Source: Actinomadura cremea (GTDB lineage: Bacteria > Actinomycetota > Actinomycetes > Streptosporangiales > Streptosporangiaceae). From it: a stretch of 64,000 bases of DNA. The stretch lies in contig NZ_BMRF01000013.1 in assembly GCF_014648495.1 (NCBI RefSeq), positions 150,212 to 214,211 on the forward strand. Reading direction: 5' to 3'. A program made the translations under genes and the position numbers. A model generated the notes under the pieces. It ran no database searches and was not told the DNA's origin. It saw nothing but the letters and a program-made list of their open reading frames with translations. Within the stretch, counting starts at the first letter, position 1. The number at the start of each line of letters is the position of its first letter. Below, one piece after another: positions 32,392 through 40,731 of the stretch.

Positions 32392-33979
32392 CGTTCCTCC
32401 TGTCGTCGTCGGTGCGGGGGTGCCCCGGGTGCGGGGCGCTCGCGTCCGGCGCGGAGGTGTTCGGCGCGGGTGCGCCGGACGCGGGGGTGCAGGGGATGAG
32501 GGCGCCCATCAGCGCCCCGGCCTCTTCGGGCGTCTCGGGGGGCGGCGCGGTCGGCGGCGGCCCGTCCCCGGACCGGGGGCCGGGGACGACCGGGCGCGGG
32601 GCGGCGCGGTGGCGGCCGCGGCGGGCGACGCGCTGCGGGAGGACGTCGCCGGGGTCGGCGGTCCCGTCGTCGGCCGTCCCGGGGGGCGCGGACGGGCCGG
32701 GCGGCTCCGGGCCGTCCGGGGGCGCGGGAGCAGGAGGGCGCGCGGGCGGGTCGGCGACCGCGTCGTCCACCAGGTCGGCCACCATCGCGTCGGGGACGAG
32801 GACGACCGCCTGCAGGCCGCCGTAGGGGGATTCGCCGAGGCTGACCTTGAAGCCGTGCCGCCGCACGTAGCGGGAGATGACGGCGAAGCCGAGGCGCGGC
32901 ACCTCGCCCATCTCGGCGAGGGTGACCTCGCGGGTGCCGTCCAGCAGTTCGCGGGCGAGGGTGCGGCGGGGCTCCTCGAGGCCGACGCCGTGGTCGTCGA
33001 TGCGGAACACCGCGCCCTGCGCGGCGGCGGTGACGCGGACGGTGACGGGCGCGGCGGTCGGCGAGGACTCGGTGGCGTTGGCGAGCAGTTCGGCGAGGAC
33101 GTGGATGACGGCCTCGAGCACGACGGGGCCGACCGCGAGGTCGGGGTCGCCCTCGATCCGGACGCGCTGGAAGTCCTCGATGCGGGCGGCGGCGGACTGG
33201 ACGACCTCGGCGAGCCGCATCGGCGTGTCCCACTGCTGGCCCTCCCACGTCCCGGCGGCGATCGCGAGGCCCTGCGCGAGGCGGGCGGACTGCGCCGCGA
33301 GATGGTCGATGGCCTGGCAGGCGAGGTAGAGGTCGGCGTGTTCGCTGTGGCGTTCGGCGGTGACCGCGGCCTCGGCCTGGACGCGGTGCATGGCGGACTG
33401 GACGCGCCGGGCCAGCGCGACCGTCGCGAGCTGCTGCGACTCGAGTCGGCCGCGGGCGTCGGCGCGCAGCTCGGCGACGGCGTCGAGGGCGGCGGCGCGG
33501 GCGGCGGCGAGACCGGCCCCGCCGACGGCGGCGCCGGGGTCGCCGGTGAGCGGTGGCGGGACGGGCTCGCCCCGCAGGGCGGCGGGCAGCTGCGCGGTCA
33601 GCAGGTGGTCGGCCATCGCGGCGAGGGCGTCGCGCTGCGCGACGGCGGCGGCGACGTGGGCGTGCCGGGACCGCTCGCGCTCGATCTCCGCCGCGTCGCG
33701 CCGCCGCAGTTCACCGTCGCGGCGGTGCAGCTCGGCGGCGTGCCGCTCGGCGTCCCGGGAGGCCGCCGCCAGTGCGGCGCGGCAGCGGGCGCGCAGGTGC
33801 CGTGCGGCCGCGGCGGAGGCGAGGGCCGCGGCGGCGAGCAGGGCGGCGACGATCCAGCGCACCGGCCCCTCGCCGGCCCCCGGCAGCAGGGGCGCGGCGA
33901 CGGCGAGCACGGCCGTGCAGGCCGCGGGCAGCAGCGGCGCGAGCCCCGGAGCGGACGGGAGCGGGGTTGGGTTCATCAT
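32381..33979 (-). CDS. cvnA: CvnA: membrane-bound histidine-kinase-like protein of a conservon
   Basis: 532 residues. Two transmembrane helices (about 13-33 and 42-60) are followed by a long Arg/Glu/Ala-rich coiled coil. The HATPase_c domain has N-box ELLANATESSP and G1 box DDHGVGL (about 305-345). VPRLGFAVISRYVRRHGF and SPYGGLQAVVLVP form the ATP lid. The C-terminal 130 residues are Pro/Gly-rich and probably disordered. No canonical phospho-acceptor H-box is clear, as in other CvnA proteins. It heads a five-gene operon, with overlaps or single-base gaps throughout. The 473-bp upstream region must hold the promoter. Confidence 0.9.
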   Translation of the reverse strand: MMNPTPLPSAPGLAPLLPAACTAVLAVAAPLLPGAGEGPVRWIVAALLAAAALASAAAARHLRARCRAALAAASRDAERHAAELHRRDGELRRRDAAEIERERSRHAHVAAAVAQRDALAAMADHLLTAQLPAALRGEPVPPPLTGDPGAAVGGAGLAAARAAALDAVAELRADARGRLESQQLATVALARRVQSAMHRVQAEAAVTAERHSEHADLYLACQAIDHLAAQSARLAQGLAIAAGTWEGQQWDTPMRLAEVVQSAAARIEDFQRVRIEGDPDLAVGPVVLEAVIHVLAELLANATESSPTAAPVTVRVTAAAQGAVFRIDDHGVGLEEPRRTLARELLDGTREVTLAEMGEVPRLGFAVISRYVRRHGFKVSLGESPYGGLQAVVLVPDAMVADLVDDAVADPPARPPAPAPPDGPEPPGPSAPPGTADDGTADPGDVLPQRVARRGRHRAAPRPVVPGPRSGDGPPPTAPPPETPEEAGALMGALIPCTPASGAPAPNTSAPDASAPHPGHPRTDDDRRNDDG

Positions 33980-34453
33980 CGGCTTTCGTGACGGACGACG
34001 TGACGCGGCTCACGGCGCGTCCTGCCGGGCGGAGTTCGTGGCGGGTCACTCCGGCGGGACGGGCGGACCCCATTCGGGCGTCCGATAAGCGCAATGCGGA
34101 CGGGGTGAGTGCACGGCCCGGAGAATGGCCGTGTTCCCGTCCGGTGTCGCGTGCGACATTCGGCCTCGAGATCACGCTGGGGGGATTTTGGACGTCGCAA
34201 GCAAAGCGTGACGCACCGCGCCGCGTCAAGGTGACGCAGGGCGAACTCTCGGGGGCTCACGGGGTTGCCAGGAATGTCCGGATGACGTCTTCGTCGTGGC
34301 CCGGATCGCCCGGCTGCGCACGTCGGAGCGTTCCATCGGAAACGGGGGCAGAGAAAGGCGTATTCGCGCCCGTCGAACAATGCGAACGGCTCTTGTGCCC
34401 GCCGGTTCGCCCCGTTGCGCGGGGGGCGTCCGGGACGCGGGAGAATCGGACGC
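33980..34453. other. Intergenic region between the conservon and the SARP remnant
   Basis: A divergent intergenic region of 474 bp with lower GC around 34080-34240. I see no convincing gene and no clear -35/-10 for cvnA. Copies of GTGACGC occur near 34000 and 34230, but they are not regularly spaced. Confidence 0.45.
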
Positions 34454-35458
34454 ATGCGGTTCGGGGTTCTGGGCGCGGTCGAGGTCCGGCGGACCACCGC
34501 GGAACACGGTGCGCGGCAGCGCACCGCCGCCTCGGAAGCCACCGCCACAAGCGTCGCGGTCGGGGATGCCGTCGCGGTCGGAGGTCCGCGCGTGCCGGCG
34601 CTGCTGGCGATGCTCGCGCTGGACGCCGGACGCGTCGTGCCCGCCGAGCGGCTCATCGACGGCCTCTACGGGGAGGACCCGCCGCGCGGCGCGGCCAACG
34701 CGCTCCAGTCGCAGGTGTCGCGGCTGCGGCGGGGGCTGGGCGACGCCGCGCTCGTCGAGGGCGGGCCGGCCGGTTACCGGCTGGCGGTCGATCCCGGCGC
34801 CGTGGACGTCCACCGGTTCGGGCGGCTGGCGCGGGAGGGGCGCGCGGCGGCCGAGCGCGGCGGCCACGCGCGGGCGGCAGGGCTGCTGCGGGAGGCCCTC
34901 GACCTGTGGCGCGGGCCCGCGCTGGCCGGGCTCGGCGCGCCGTTCGCCGCCGCGCGCGGGCGGTGCGGCTGGACGACGAGCGCGCCGCGGCCGTCGAGGA
35001 GTACGGCGCGGCGGCGCTCGCGGCCGGGAGCGGGGCGGGCGGTCAGGACGGGCCGCTGGCGGAGCTGCGCGCCCTGGTGGACGAGCGGCCGCTGCGGGAA
35101 CGGGCGCGGGCGCTGCTCATGCGGGCGCTGCACGCCGCCGGGCGGCGGGGCGAGGCCCTCGCGGTGTTCGAGGAGGGCCGCCGGCTGCTGGCCGACGAGC
35201 TGGGCGCCGCCCCCTCCCCCGAGCTGGCCGCGGCGCACCTGGCCGTCCTGCGCGGCGAGACGGCCGCGGCCGCGGCCCCGGCCGACGTCCCGCGGGCCGT
35301 GCCGCCGCCCGCGCAGCTGACCAGCTTCGTCGGCCGGGAGGACGCGGTCCGGCACGTGGGGAGGATGCTGACCGACGGGCGCCTCGTCACGCTCCTCGGG
35401 CCGGGCGGCGCGGGCAAGACGCGGCTGGCGGTGGAGGCGGCGGCCCGCGAGGACGGCG
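34454..35458 (+). pseudogene. Frameshifted and truncated SARP/AfsR-type regulator
   Basis: The frame from ATG 34454 encodes an OmpR-like HTH (RVPALLAMLALDAGRVVPAE, LQSQVSRLRRGLGDAALVEG) and the start of the BTAD domain (GPAGYRLAVDPGAVDVHRF). Near 34955, after LGAPFAAA, the coding sequence moves to another frame (AVRLDDERAAAVEEYGAAAL) and runs through ELRALVDERPLRERARALLM, LTSFVGREDAV and the P-loop LLGPGGAGKTRLAVEAAA. It then stops being homologous at about 35455. A full AfsR-like protein would continue with an NB-ARC and TPR region. One frameshift plus loss of the 3' part make it a pseudogene. Confidence 0.85.
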
Positions 35459-36233
35459 CGTCCGGCTGTTCCGGCGCGCGGCGTTCTCCGGGGCCGTCGC
35501 CACCGACATGTTCGCGATGTTCGCGCTGGTCGCCCAGTCGCTGATCTTCTCGATGTTCTTCCAGCTCGCGCTGGGCTGGGACCCGCTGAAGGCGGGCCTG
35601 GCCGGGCTGCCGGGGGCGGCGGGCGCGATGGTCGGCGGCGCCGCGCTGGGCCCGCCGCTGATCGGGCTGCTCGGCCGCGCCCGCGTCGTCGCGCTGGGCC
35701 TGGCGGTCTCGGCGGGCGGGTTCGCGCTGTTCCTGACGATCGGGCCGGACACCGGCTACCCGGCGATGCTCCCCGCGATGCTGCTGTCGGGCCTCGGCAT
35801 GGGGGCGGCGATGACGGTCACGGGCGACACCGTGCTGGCGTCGGTGCCGAAGGAGCGGTCGGGCGCCGCGGCGGCGATCTCGGAGACGGCGACCGAGCTG
35901 GGCGGGGCGCTGGGCATGGCGGTGCTCGGCAGCGTCCTGACCGCGGTGTACCGGGACGCGCTGGAGCTGCCCGCCGGGACGCCGCCGCCCGCGGCCGCGG
36001 CGGCGCGCGACTCGCTCGCCGGTGCGCTGGAGGCGGGCGCGGCGCTGCCGGAGGGGGTGGGCGCGCGGGTCGCCGCGACGGCCCGGGACGCGTTCGTGAC
36101 CGGGATGCACTCCGCGCTGCTGTGCGCGGCGGTCCTGGCCGTCGCCGTCGCGGTGTTCTCCCTGGTGACGCTGCGGAGCGTGCCGAAGGTGATCGAGGAG
36201 GAGCCCGAGCCGGAGCCCGTGGCCGCGAGGTGA
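35459..36233 (+). pseudogene. 3' half of a DHA2 (EmrB/QacA) MFS exporter, fused to the regulator remnant
   Basis: About 257 codons encode the second half of a 14-helix DHA2 transporter, from RLFRRAAFSGAVATDMFAMF through QLALGWDPLKAGLAGLPGA, LLSGLGMGAAMTVTGDTVLA and VPKERSGAAAAISETATELG to a charged tail. The first seven helices are missing. The sequence before RLFRR is the P-loop region of the regulator remnant in a different frame. The junction lies at about 35450-35464, so a single deletion probably removed the end of one gene and the beginning of the other. No start codon with a ribosome site is apparent, so I consider it non-functional. Confidence 0.85.
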
Positions 36234-36266
36234 GACCCGCCTCCCCCGTCGGGACCCCGCATGGAA

Positions 36267-36282
36267 AAAGTGATATCACTTT
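36267..36282. promoter_or_regulatory. Perfect 16-bp palindrome upstream of the SPFH operon
   Basis: AAAGTGATATCACTTT is a perfect palindrome 35 bp upstream of the SPFH start codon. A related half-site, GGTGATAACA, follows at about 36290. The second gene of the operon encodes a ribbon-helix-helix protein, and such proteins bind short palindromes and often autoregulate, so this is its likely operator. Confidence 0.65.
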
Positions 36283-36317
36283 GCTAGGTTGGTGATAACA
36301 GGACAAAGGGAGACTTC

Positions 36318-37229
36318 ATGGAACCGACGGCGAAGGTCGAGATGCCGACACCGAAGATCTCGGAACGGCGCGCGTACAACATCAACGGCTGGTCGATGCT
36401 GGTGCTGGCGGTGCTGCTGGTGCTGCTCGGCGCGGCGGCCGTGGTCCTCGGCGTGGTCGCGGGCGGCGCCGCCGCGCTCACCGCCGGCATCGCGATCGGC
36501 TCCGTGCTCGTCATCGCCGGGCTCGTCCTGGCGGTCGGGCTGACGGCGGTGGCCCCGGGCGAGGCCCGGGTCGTGCAGGTCCTCGGCCGCTACGCCGGCA
36601 CCGTCCGGACCGACGGCCTGCGGTGGGTCAACCCGATCAGCGAGCGGCAGAAGATCTCCACCCGGATCCGCAACCACGAGACCGGGCTCGCCAAGGTCAA
36701 CGACCTGGACGGCAACCCGATCGAGATCTCCGCCGTCGTCGTCTGGCAGGTGCGCGACACCGCCCGCGCCGTGTTCGAGGTGGACGACTTCGTCGAGTTC
36801 GTCGCGTTCCAGACCGAGGCCGCCGTCCGGCACATCGCGGGCAGCTACCCCTACGACAACCACGAGCAGACGTCGCTGCGCGACAACGCCGACGAGATCA
36901 CCGCGCAGCTGTCGGCGGAGGTGACGCAGCGCGTCGCGTCCGCGGGCGTCGACATCATCGAGTCGCGGATCACCGGGCTGGCGTACGCGCCGGAGATCGC
37001 GCAGGCGATGCTGCGCCGCCAGCAGGCGGGCGCGGTCGTCGCGGCCCGGCAGCGGATCGTGGAGGGCGCGGTCGGCATGGTGCAGCTCGCGCTGGACCGG
37101 CTCGTCGAGGACGACGTCGTGGAGCTCGACGAGGAGCGCAAGGCGACCATGGTCAGCAACCTGCTGGTGGTGCTGTGCGGCGACCGCGACGCGCAGCCCG
37201 TGCTGAACACCGGCAGCCTCTACCAGTGA
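36318..37229 (+). CDS. SPFH/band-7 (stomatin-like) membrane protein
   Basis: 303 residues. Two transmembrane helices (about 25-48 and 52-75) are followed by the SPFH domain beginning [20 protein letters not shown]. It continues with [55 protein letters not shown] and [20 protein letters not shown], and ends in the alpha-helical [27 protein letters not shown] proteins oligomerise and organise membrane microdomains. ATG 36318 follows AAGGGAG. It heads an operon with a ribbon-helix-helix protein and a GPP34 protein; the same trio occurs in Streptomyces, to my recollection. Confidence 0.92.
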   Translation: MEPTAKVEMPTPKISERRAYNINGWSMLVLAVLLVLLGAAAVVLGVVAGGAAALTAGIAIGSVLVIAGLVLAVGLTAVAPGEARVVQVLGRYAGTVRTDGLRWVNPISERQKISTRIRNHETGLAKVNDLDGNPIEISAVVVWQVRDTARAVFEVDDFVEFVAFQTEAAVRHIAGSYPYDNHEQTSLRDNADEITAQLSAEVTQRVASAGVDIIESRITGLAYAPEIAQAMLRRQQAGAVVAARQRIVEGAVGMVQLALDRLVEDDVVELDEERKATMVSNLLVVLCGDRDAQPVLNTGSLYQ

Positions 37230-37257
37230 GCGACGCCACGGCGGGCGATGATCGGCT

Positions 37258-37602
37258 TTGAGCTCCGAGCGGAAGAAGATCCTGCTGCGGCTCGATCCGG
37301 CCGTGCACGACGCGCTGGCCCGGTGGGCCGGGGACGAGCTGCGCAGCACGAACGCGCAGATCGAGTTCCTGCTGCGCAGGGCCCTCGCCGACGCGGGGCG
37401 GATGCCCGGCTCGGTGGGCCGGATGCGCAAGCGGGGCCGGCCCCGCAAACCGGACGGGCCGGACGGGCCGGACGGGCCGGACGGGCCGGACGGCGGGGAG
37501 GCCCCGGCGGGGCCCACGGGAACCGACGACGAGGAAACACCGGAACAAGGCCCGAAGACGAGGACCGAGGAAGACCCGCCGCCCGGCGGGAGCGAGGACT
37601 GA
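37258..37602 (+). CDS. Ribbon-helix-helix DNA-binding protein with PDG-repeat tail
   Basis: 114 residues. Residues 1-45 form an Arc-like RHH: KKILLRLDPAVHDALARWAG and STNAQIEFLLRRALADAG. A basic AT-hook-like RKRGRPRKP and a (PDG) tandem repeat of about five 9-nt units (37451-37494) follow, then an acidic C-terminus (DDEETPEQGPKTRTEEDPP). The start is a TTG at 37258 with only a weak ribosome site, 28 bp after the SPFH gene, so expression may be low or coupled. It is the likely regulator of the palindrome at 36267-36282. Confidence 0.85.
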   Translation: MSSERKKILLRLDPAVHDALARWAGDELRSTNAQIEFLLRRALADAGRMPGSVGRMRKRGRPRKPDGPDGPDGPDGPDGGEAPAGPTGTDDEETPEQGPKTRTEEDPPPGGSED

Positions 37603-37604
37603 CC

Positions 37605-38240
37605 ATGGTGCGGATTCCGGAGTCGCTGCCGGCTCGGATGTTCCTGCTGGCCTACGACCTGCGCAAGAAGAAGATGACCAAGCGCGGCCGGCACCTGGGC
37701 TACCTGCTGCGCGCCGCCGCGCTGACCGAGCTGTACCTGGACGGGCGGCTCGGCGACGACGAGAAGGCCCGGCCGCGGCCCGGCACCCCGGGCGCCGACC
37801 CGTACGGGCTGGTGGCGCAGATCGGCGCGGCGAACCGGCCCCGGTCGTGGCAGCACTGGGTGCGCAAGGACGCCAAGGCGATCGTCGGCCCCGTGCGGGA
37901 CGAACTCGTGGCGGAGGGGATCGTCCGGGTGCGGCAGCGCCGGGTGCTCGGGCTCTTCACGGTCGAGGACGTCACCGTGAAGGACCCGCGGGTGGTGAAG
38001 ACGCTGTGGGGCGGGGCGTCGTCGGCGCTGCGGGGGCGCCCGGTCGCGCACGTCAACAGCTACGACGCGGCCGCGATCGCGCTGGCGGCGGCCTGCGAGC
38101 TGTCGTCGGTGCTGCCCGGCGCCGACCGGCGGCGGCACAAGCGCCGGATCGAGGAGCTGACCGCGCGGTCGGGGCCCGCGCCGCGCGCCGTCCGGAAGGT
38201 CCTGCAGGCCGAGCGCGCCGCGGCGAGCAGCGGCGGCTGA
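37605..38240 (+). CDS. GPP34 family protein (GOLPH3/VPS74-like)
   Basis: 211 residues matching the GPP34 fold, which in eukaryotes is the phosphoinositide-binding Golgi protein GOLPH3. Landmarks are ARMFLLAYDLRKKKMTKRGR, LGYLLRAAALTELYLDGRL and LVAEGIVRVRQRRVLGLF, followed by a basic C-terminal helix. ATG 37605 lies 2 bp after the RHH stop, showing operon structure. Actinobacteria carry several such proteins of unknown function; peripheral membrane binding near the SPFH protein is a reasonable inference. A short gap (76 bp) leads to the acyltransferase gene. Confidence 0.88.
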   Translation: MVRIPESLPARMFLLAYDLRKKKMTKRGRHLGYLLRAAALTELYLDGRLGDDEKARPRPGTPGADPYGLVAQIGAANRPRSWQHWVRKDAKAIVGPVRDELVAEGIVRVRQRRVLGLFTVEDVTVKDPRVVKTLWGGASSALRGRPVAHVNSYDAAAIALAAACELSSVLPGADRRRHKRRIEELTARSGPAPRAVRKVLQAERAAASSGG

Positions 38241-38316
38241 GCGCGCCCCCGACAGCGGCGCGCAAGGTGGGGTTCCGACAAGATCCGGGGGTCGGGTCTT
38301 GTGGAGGGGCCCCACC

Positions 38317-39084
38317 GTGCACATGCGGGTGCCGCACATAGATTTCTCCGGCATGGACCCCGAACGCGTGATCTATCCCATGACCAAGCACGTCGTGCTC
38401 GGCCCCGCGATGCGGGTCGCGTTCCGGCCGAAGGTGCACGGGATCGGGCACGTCCCCCGGCGGGGCCCGGTGATCCTCGCGGCGAACCACCTGGCGTTCC
38501 TGGACTCGTTCGTCCTGCCGCTGATGGTGCCGCGACGGGTCCACTTCCTCGGCAAGCAGGAGTACTTCACGACGCCGGGTCCGCGCGGGCGGGCGACGGC
38601 GGTGTTCTTCCGGAGCCTCGGCGCGATCGCCGTCGACCGGTCCGGCGGACGCGCCGCGCTGGACGCCCTGGACGCGTCGGCGCGCGTGCTGGAGCGCGGC
38701 GGGGCGTTCGCCATCCACCCGGAGGGCACCCGCTCCCCCGACGGGCGGCTCTACCGGGGGCGGACGGGCGTGGCGCGGCTGGCGATGCGGACGGGCGCGC
38801 CCGTCGTGCCGATCGCGATCGAGGGCACCGACCGGGTGCAGCCGCGCGGCCAGGCCGTCCCCCGGCCGGGGCGGATCGGGCTGCGGGTCGGCACGCCGCT
38901 GCGGTTCTCCGGGCGGGACGAGGGCGTGCCGCGGGGCCGCGCCGCCCGCGAGGTCACCGACGAGATCATGGCGGCGATCCGGGACCTGTCCGGGCAGGCT
39001 TACGTCGACTCCTACGCCCCGCCGCCGCAGGGCGCCGACGACGCTCCGGACGCGCCGGGCCGGGGGCCGGAAAAGCGTTCGTGA
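38317..39084 (+). CDS. 1-acyl-sn-glycerol-3-phosphate acyltransferase family protein (PlsC-like)
   Basis: 255 residues. The acyltransferase motif I is AANHLAFLDSF (HX4D). The second block is RRVHFLGKQEYF, motif III is IHPEGTRSPDGRLYRGRTG and motif IV is GAPVVPIAIEGTD. It transfers an acyl chain to lysophosphatidate or a related acceptor at the membrane face. The GTG at 38317 lies 7 bases behind GGAGGGG; ATG 38323 is two codons on. The last 25 residues are Pro/Asp-rich. It may be read together with the SPFH operon. The actual acceptor lipid cannot be decided. Confidence 0.9.
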   Translation: MHMRVPHIDFSGMDPERVIYPMTKHVVLGPAMRVAFRPKVHGIGHVPRRGPVILAANHLAFLDSFVLPLMVPRRVHFLGKQEYFTTPGPRGRATAVFFRSLGAIAVDRSGGRAALDALDASARVLERGGAFAIHPEGTRSPDGRLYRGRTGVARLAMRTGAPVVPIAIEGTDRVQPRGQAVPRPGRIGLRVGTPLRFSGRDEGVPRGRAAREVTDEIMAAIRDLSGQAYVDSYAPPPQGADDAPDAPGRGPEKRS

Positions 39085-39115
39085 GCCGGGGGCGGGCTCT
39101 GTATCGTCGCCGGCC

Positions 39116-39685
39116 ATGGACGAGAAGATCGGCCGTTTCCTCAACGTCGTGGACGTCGAGGCCACCTGCTGGGACGGGCCGGTCCCGCCGGGGCAGGCGA
39201 ACGAGATCATCGAGATCGGGCTGTGCGTCGTCGACCTGGACGAACGCGAGCGCGCCGCCAAGCACCGGATCCTGGTGCGTCCCGAACGGTCGGCGGTCAG
39301 CGGGTTCTGCACCGAGCTGACGGGGCTCACGCAGGACGAGGTGGACGGCGGCGTCCCGTTCCGGGAGGCGTGCGCGCTGCTCGAGCGGGAGCACCGGTCG
39401 CACACGCGGACGTGGGCGAGCTGGGGCGACTACGACCGCAGGCAGTTCGAGCGGCAGTGCGGAGGCGGCGTCCGGTACCCGTTCGGGCGGCGGCACGTCA
39501 ACGCCAAGGCCGTGTACGCGGCCTCGCACGGCCTGCGCCGGATGGGCATGGCGGGCGCGCTGCGGCACGCCGGGCTGCCGCTCGAGGGACGCCACCACAG
39601 CGGGGCCGACGACGCCTGGAACATCGCGGCGCTCGTCCTCGACACCGTGCGGCGCGGCGCCTGGCCCGCCCGGGAGGATGTTTGA
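39116..39685 (+). CDS. ERI1/KapD-like 3'-5' exonuclease (DEDDh family)
   Basis: 189 residues with the DEDDh catalytic set. VVDVEATCWDG supplies Asp and Glu, SWGDYDRRQFERQC the second Asp, and HHSGADDAWNIAALV the His and last Asp. The motif DVEATCW with a tryptophan after the Cys is characteristic of the ERI1/KapD branch, whose eukaryotic members trim small and ribosomal RNAs. ATG 39116 follows the acyltransferase gene by 31 bp. The next gene starts 62 bp downstream. The substrate is probably RNA or a short oligonucleotide, but this is inference. Confidence 0.9.
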   Translation: MDEKIGRFLNVVDVEATCWDGPVPPGQANEIIEIGLCVVDLDERERAAKHRILVRPERSAVSGFCTELTGLTQDEVDGGVPFREACALLEREHRSHTRTWASWGDYDRRQFERQCGGGVRYPFGRRHVNAKAVYAASHGLRRMGMAGALRHAGLPLEGRHHSGADDAWNIAALVLDTVRRGAWPAREDV

Positions 39686-39747
39686 TCGCGCCCGCGCGGG
39701 CACTCTTTCGGGCGTGTGGCGACTACGGCGACGATCACGGAGACGAT

Positions 39748-40599
39748 GTGGAGATCAGCCTGGACCTCCTGTTGCCGAGGGACGCCGCGAGCGTCCCGAC
39801 GACCCGGAGGATCCTGGACGCGGCCCTGCAGGCGCTCGGGGTGGAGGAGCAGATCTGCGGGGACATCGAGTTGATGCTGAGCGAAGCGTGCACGAACGTC
39901 ATCGAGCACGCGGAGAACGGAACCGACTACACGGTGCGGGCCACGATCCAGGACCGGCGGTGCCTGATCAAGGTGATCGACTCCGGTCACGGGTTCGACG
40001 CCGACCGGGTGGCCGAACCGGAGCCGGGGGCCGAGCACGGCCGCGGCCTGATGATCATGCGCTCGCTGGCCGACGACGTCCGGTTCCGCAACTTCACCGA
40101 CGACGGCGCGCTCGTCGCGCTGGAGAAGCGGCTCAGCTACGGGGAGGGCAGCCTCGGCGGGCTGCTGGTCGCGGAAAGTGGGGTCGGGAACATGAGCGAG
40201 GCCGATCCGGAGGTGGAGGAGTTCGCGTCCCGCCTGTTCGAGGCGGCACGGACGGGCGACACCGACCGGCTCGTCGCTTACGTCGACGCGGGGGTGCCGG
40301 CCAACCTGTCCAATGACAAGGGCGACACCCTGCTGATGCTGGCCGCCTACCACGGGCACGCCGGGGCGGTGCGGGCGCTGACCGCCCGGGGCGCGGACCC
40401 CGACCGGCCGAACGACCGCGGGCAGCGGCCTCTCGCGGGGGCGGTGTTCAAGAAGGAGCCGGACGTGGTGCGGGCGCTGCTGGACGCGGGCGCCGACCCC
40501 AAGGCCGGGACGCCGTCCGCCGTCGAGACCGCGCGGATGTTCCAGCACGACGAGTTCCTGGTGTGGTTCGGGGAGAGCGCCCCGCCGTCCGACTCATGA
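39748..40599 (+). CDS. Anti-sigma-type HATPase kinase fused in frame to an ankyrin-repeat protein
   Basis: 283 residues. Residues 1-130 form an RsbW/SpoIIAB-like ATPase: IELMLSEACTNVIEHAENGT (N box), VIDSGHGFDAD (G1) and GRGLMIMRSLADDV (G2). Residues 150-283 are an ankyrin-repeat domain of about four units (GDTLLMLAAYHGHAGAVRAL, GADPDRPNDRGQRPLAGAV). No stop codon separates them. An internal ATG at 40192 (MSEADPEVEEF) with purine-rich upstream sequence would give the ankyrin protein alone, a usual stand-alone 135-residue gene. The GTG at 39748 follows GGAG by 5 bases. It could inhibit a sigma factor or phosphorylate an anti-sigma antagonist. Confidence 0.8.
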   Translation: MEISLDLLLPRDAASVPTTRRILDAALQALGVEEQICGDIELMLSEACTNVIEHAENGTDYTVRATIQDRRCLIKVIDSGHGFDADRVAEPEPGAEHGRGLMIMRSLADDVRFRNFTDDGALVALEKRLSYGEGSLGGLLVAESGVGNMSEADPEVEEFASRLFEAARTGDTDRLVAYVDAGVPANLSNDKGDTLLMLAAYHGHAGAVRALTARGADPDRPNDRGQRPLAGAVFKKEPDVVRALLDAGADPKAGTPSAVETARMFQHDEFLVWFGESAPPSDS

Positions 40600-40731
40600 C
40601 GCGCGCGCCGGGCTGACGGAGGCCGGGCCGGCGGAAGCCGAACCGGCGCGCGGTGGGCTGTCGAAAGACAGGGGCGGGCGGGGACGTTCGATCATGGCGG
40701 CGGACGGGCGTGCGGCGCGAACGTGGACGGC

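Noticed and set aside
34296-35458. Single long ORF joining the regulator region to the transporter half as one protein
   Set aside because: The part before about 35459 is in the wrong frame for the SARP/AfsR domains, so it is a chance open frame in GC-rich DNA.
37451-37494. Direct repeats of GGACGGGCC as a possible origin or iteron array
   Set aside because: The 9-nt units are in frame and encode a PDG repeat in the ribbon-helix-helix protein.
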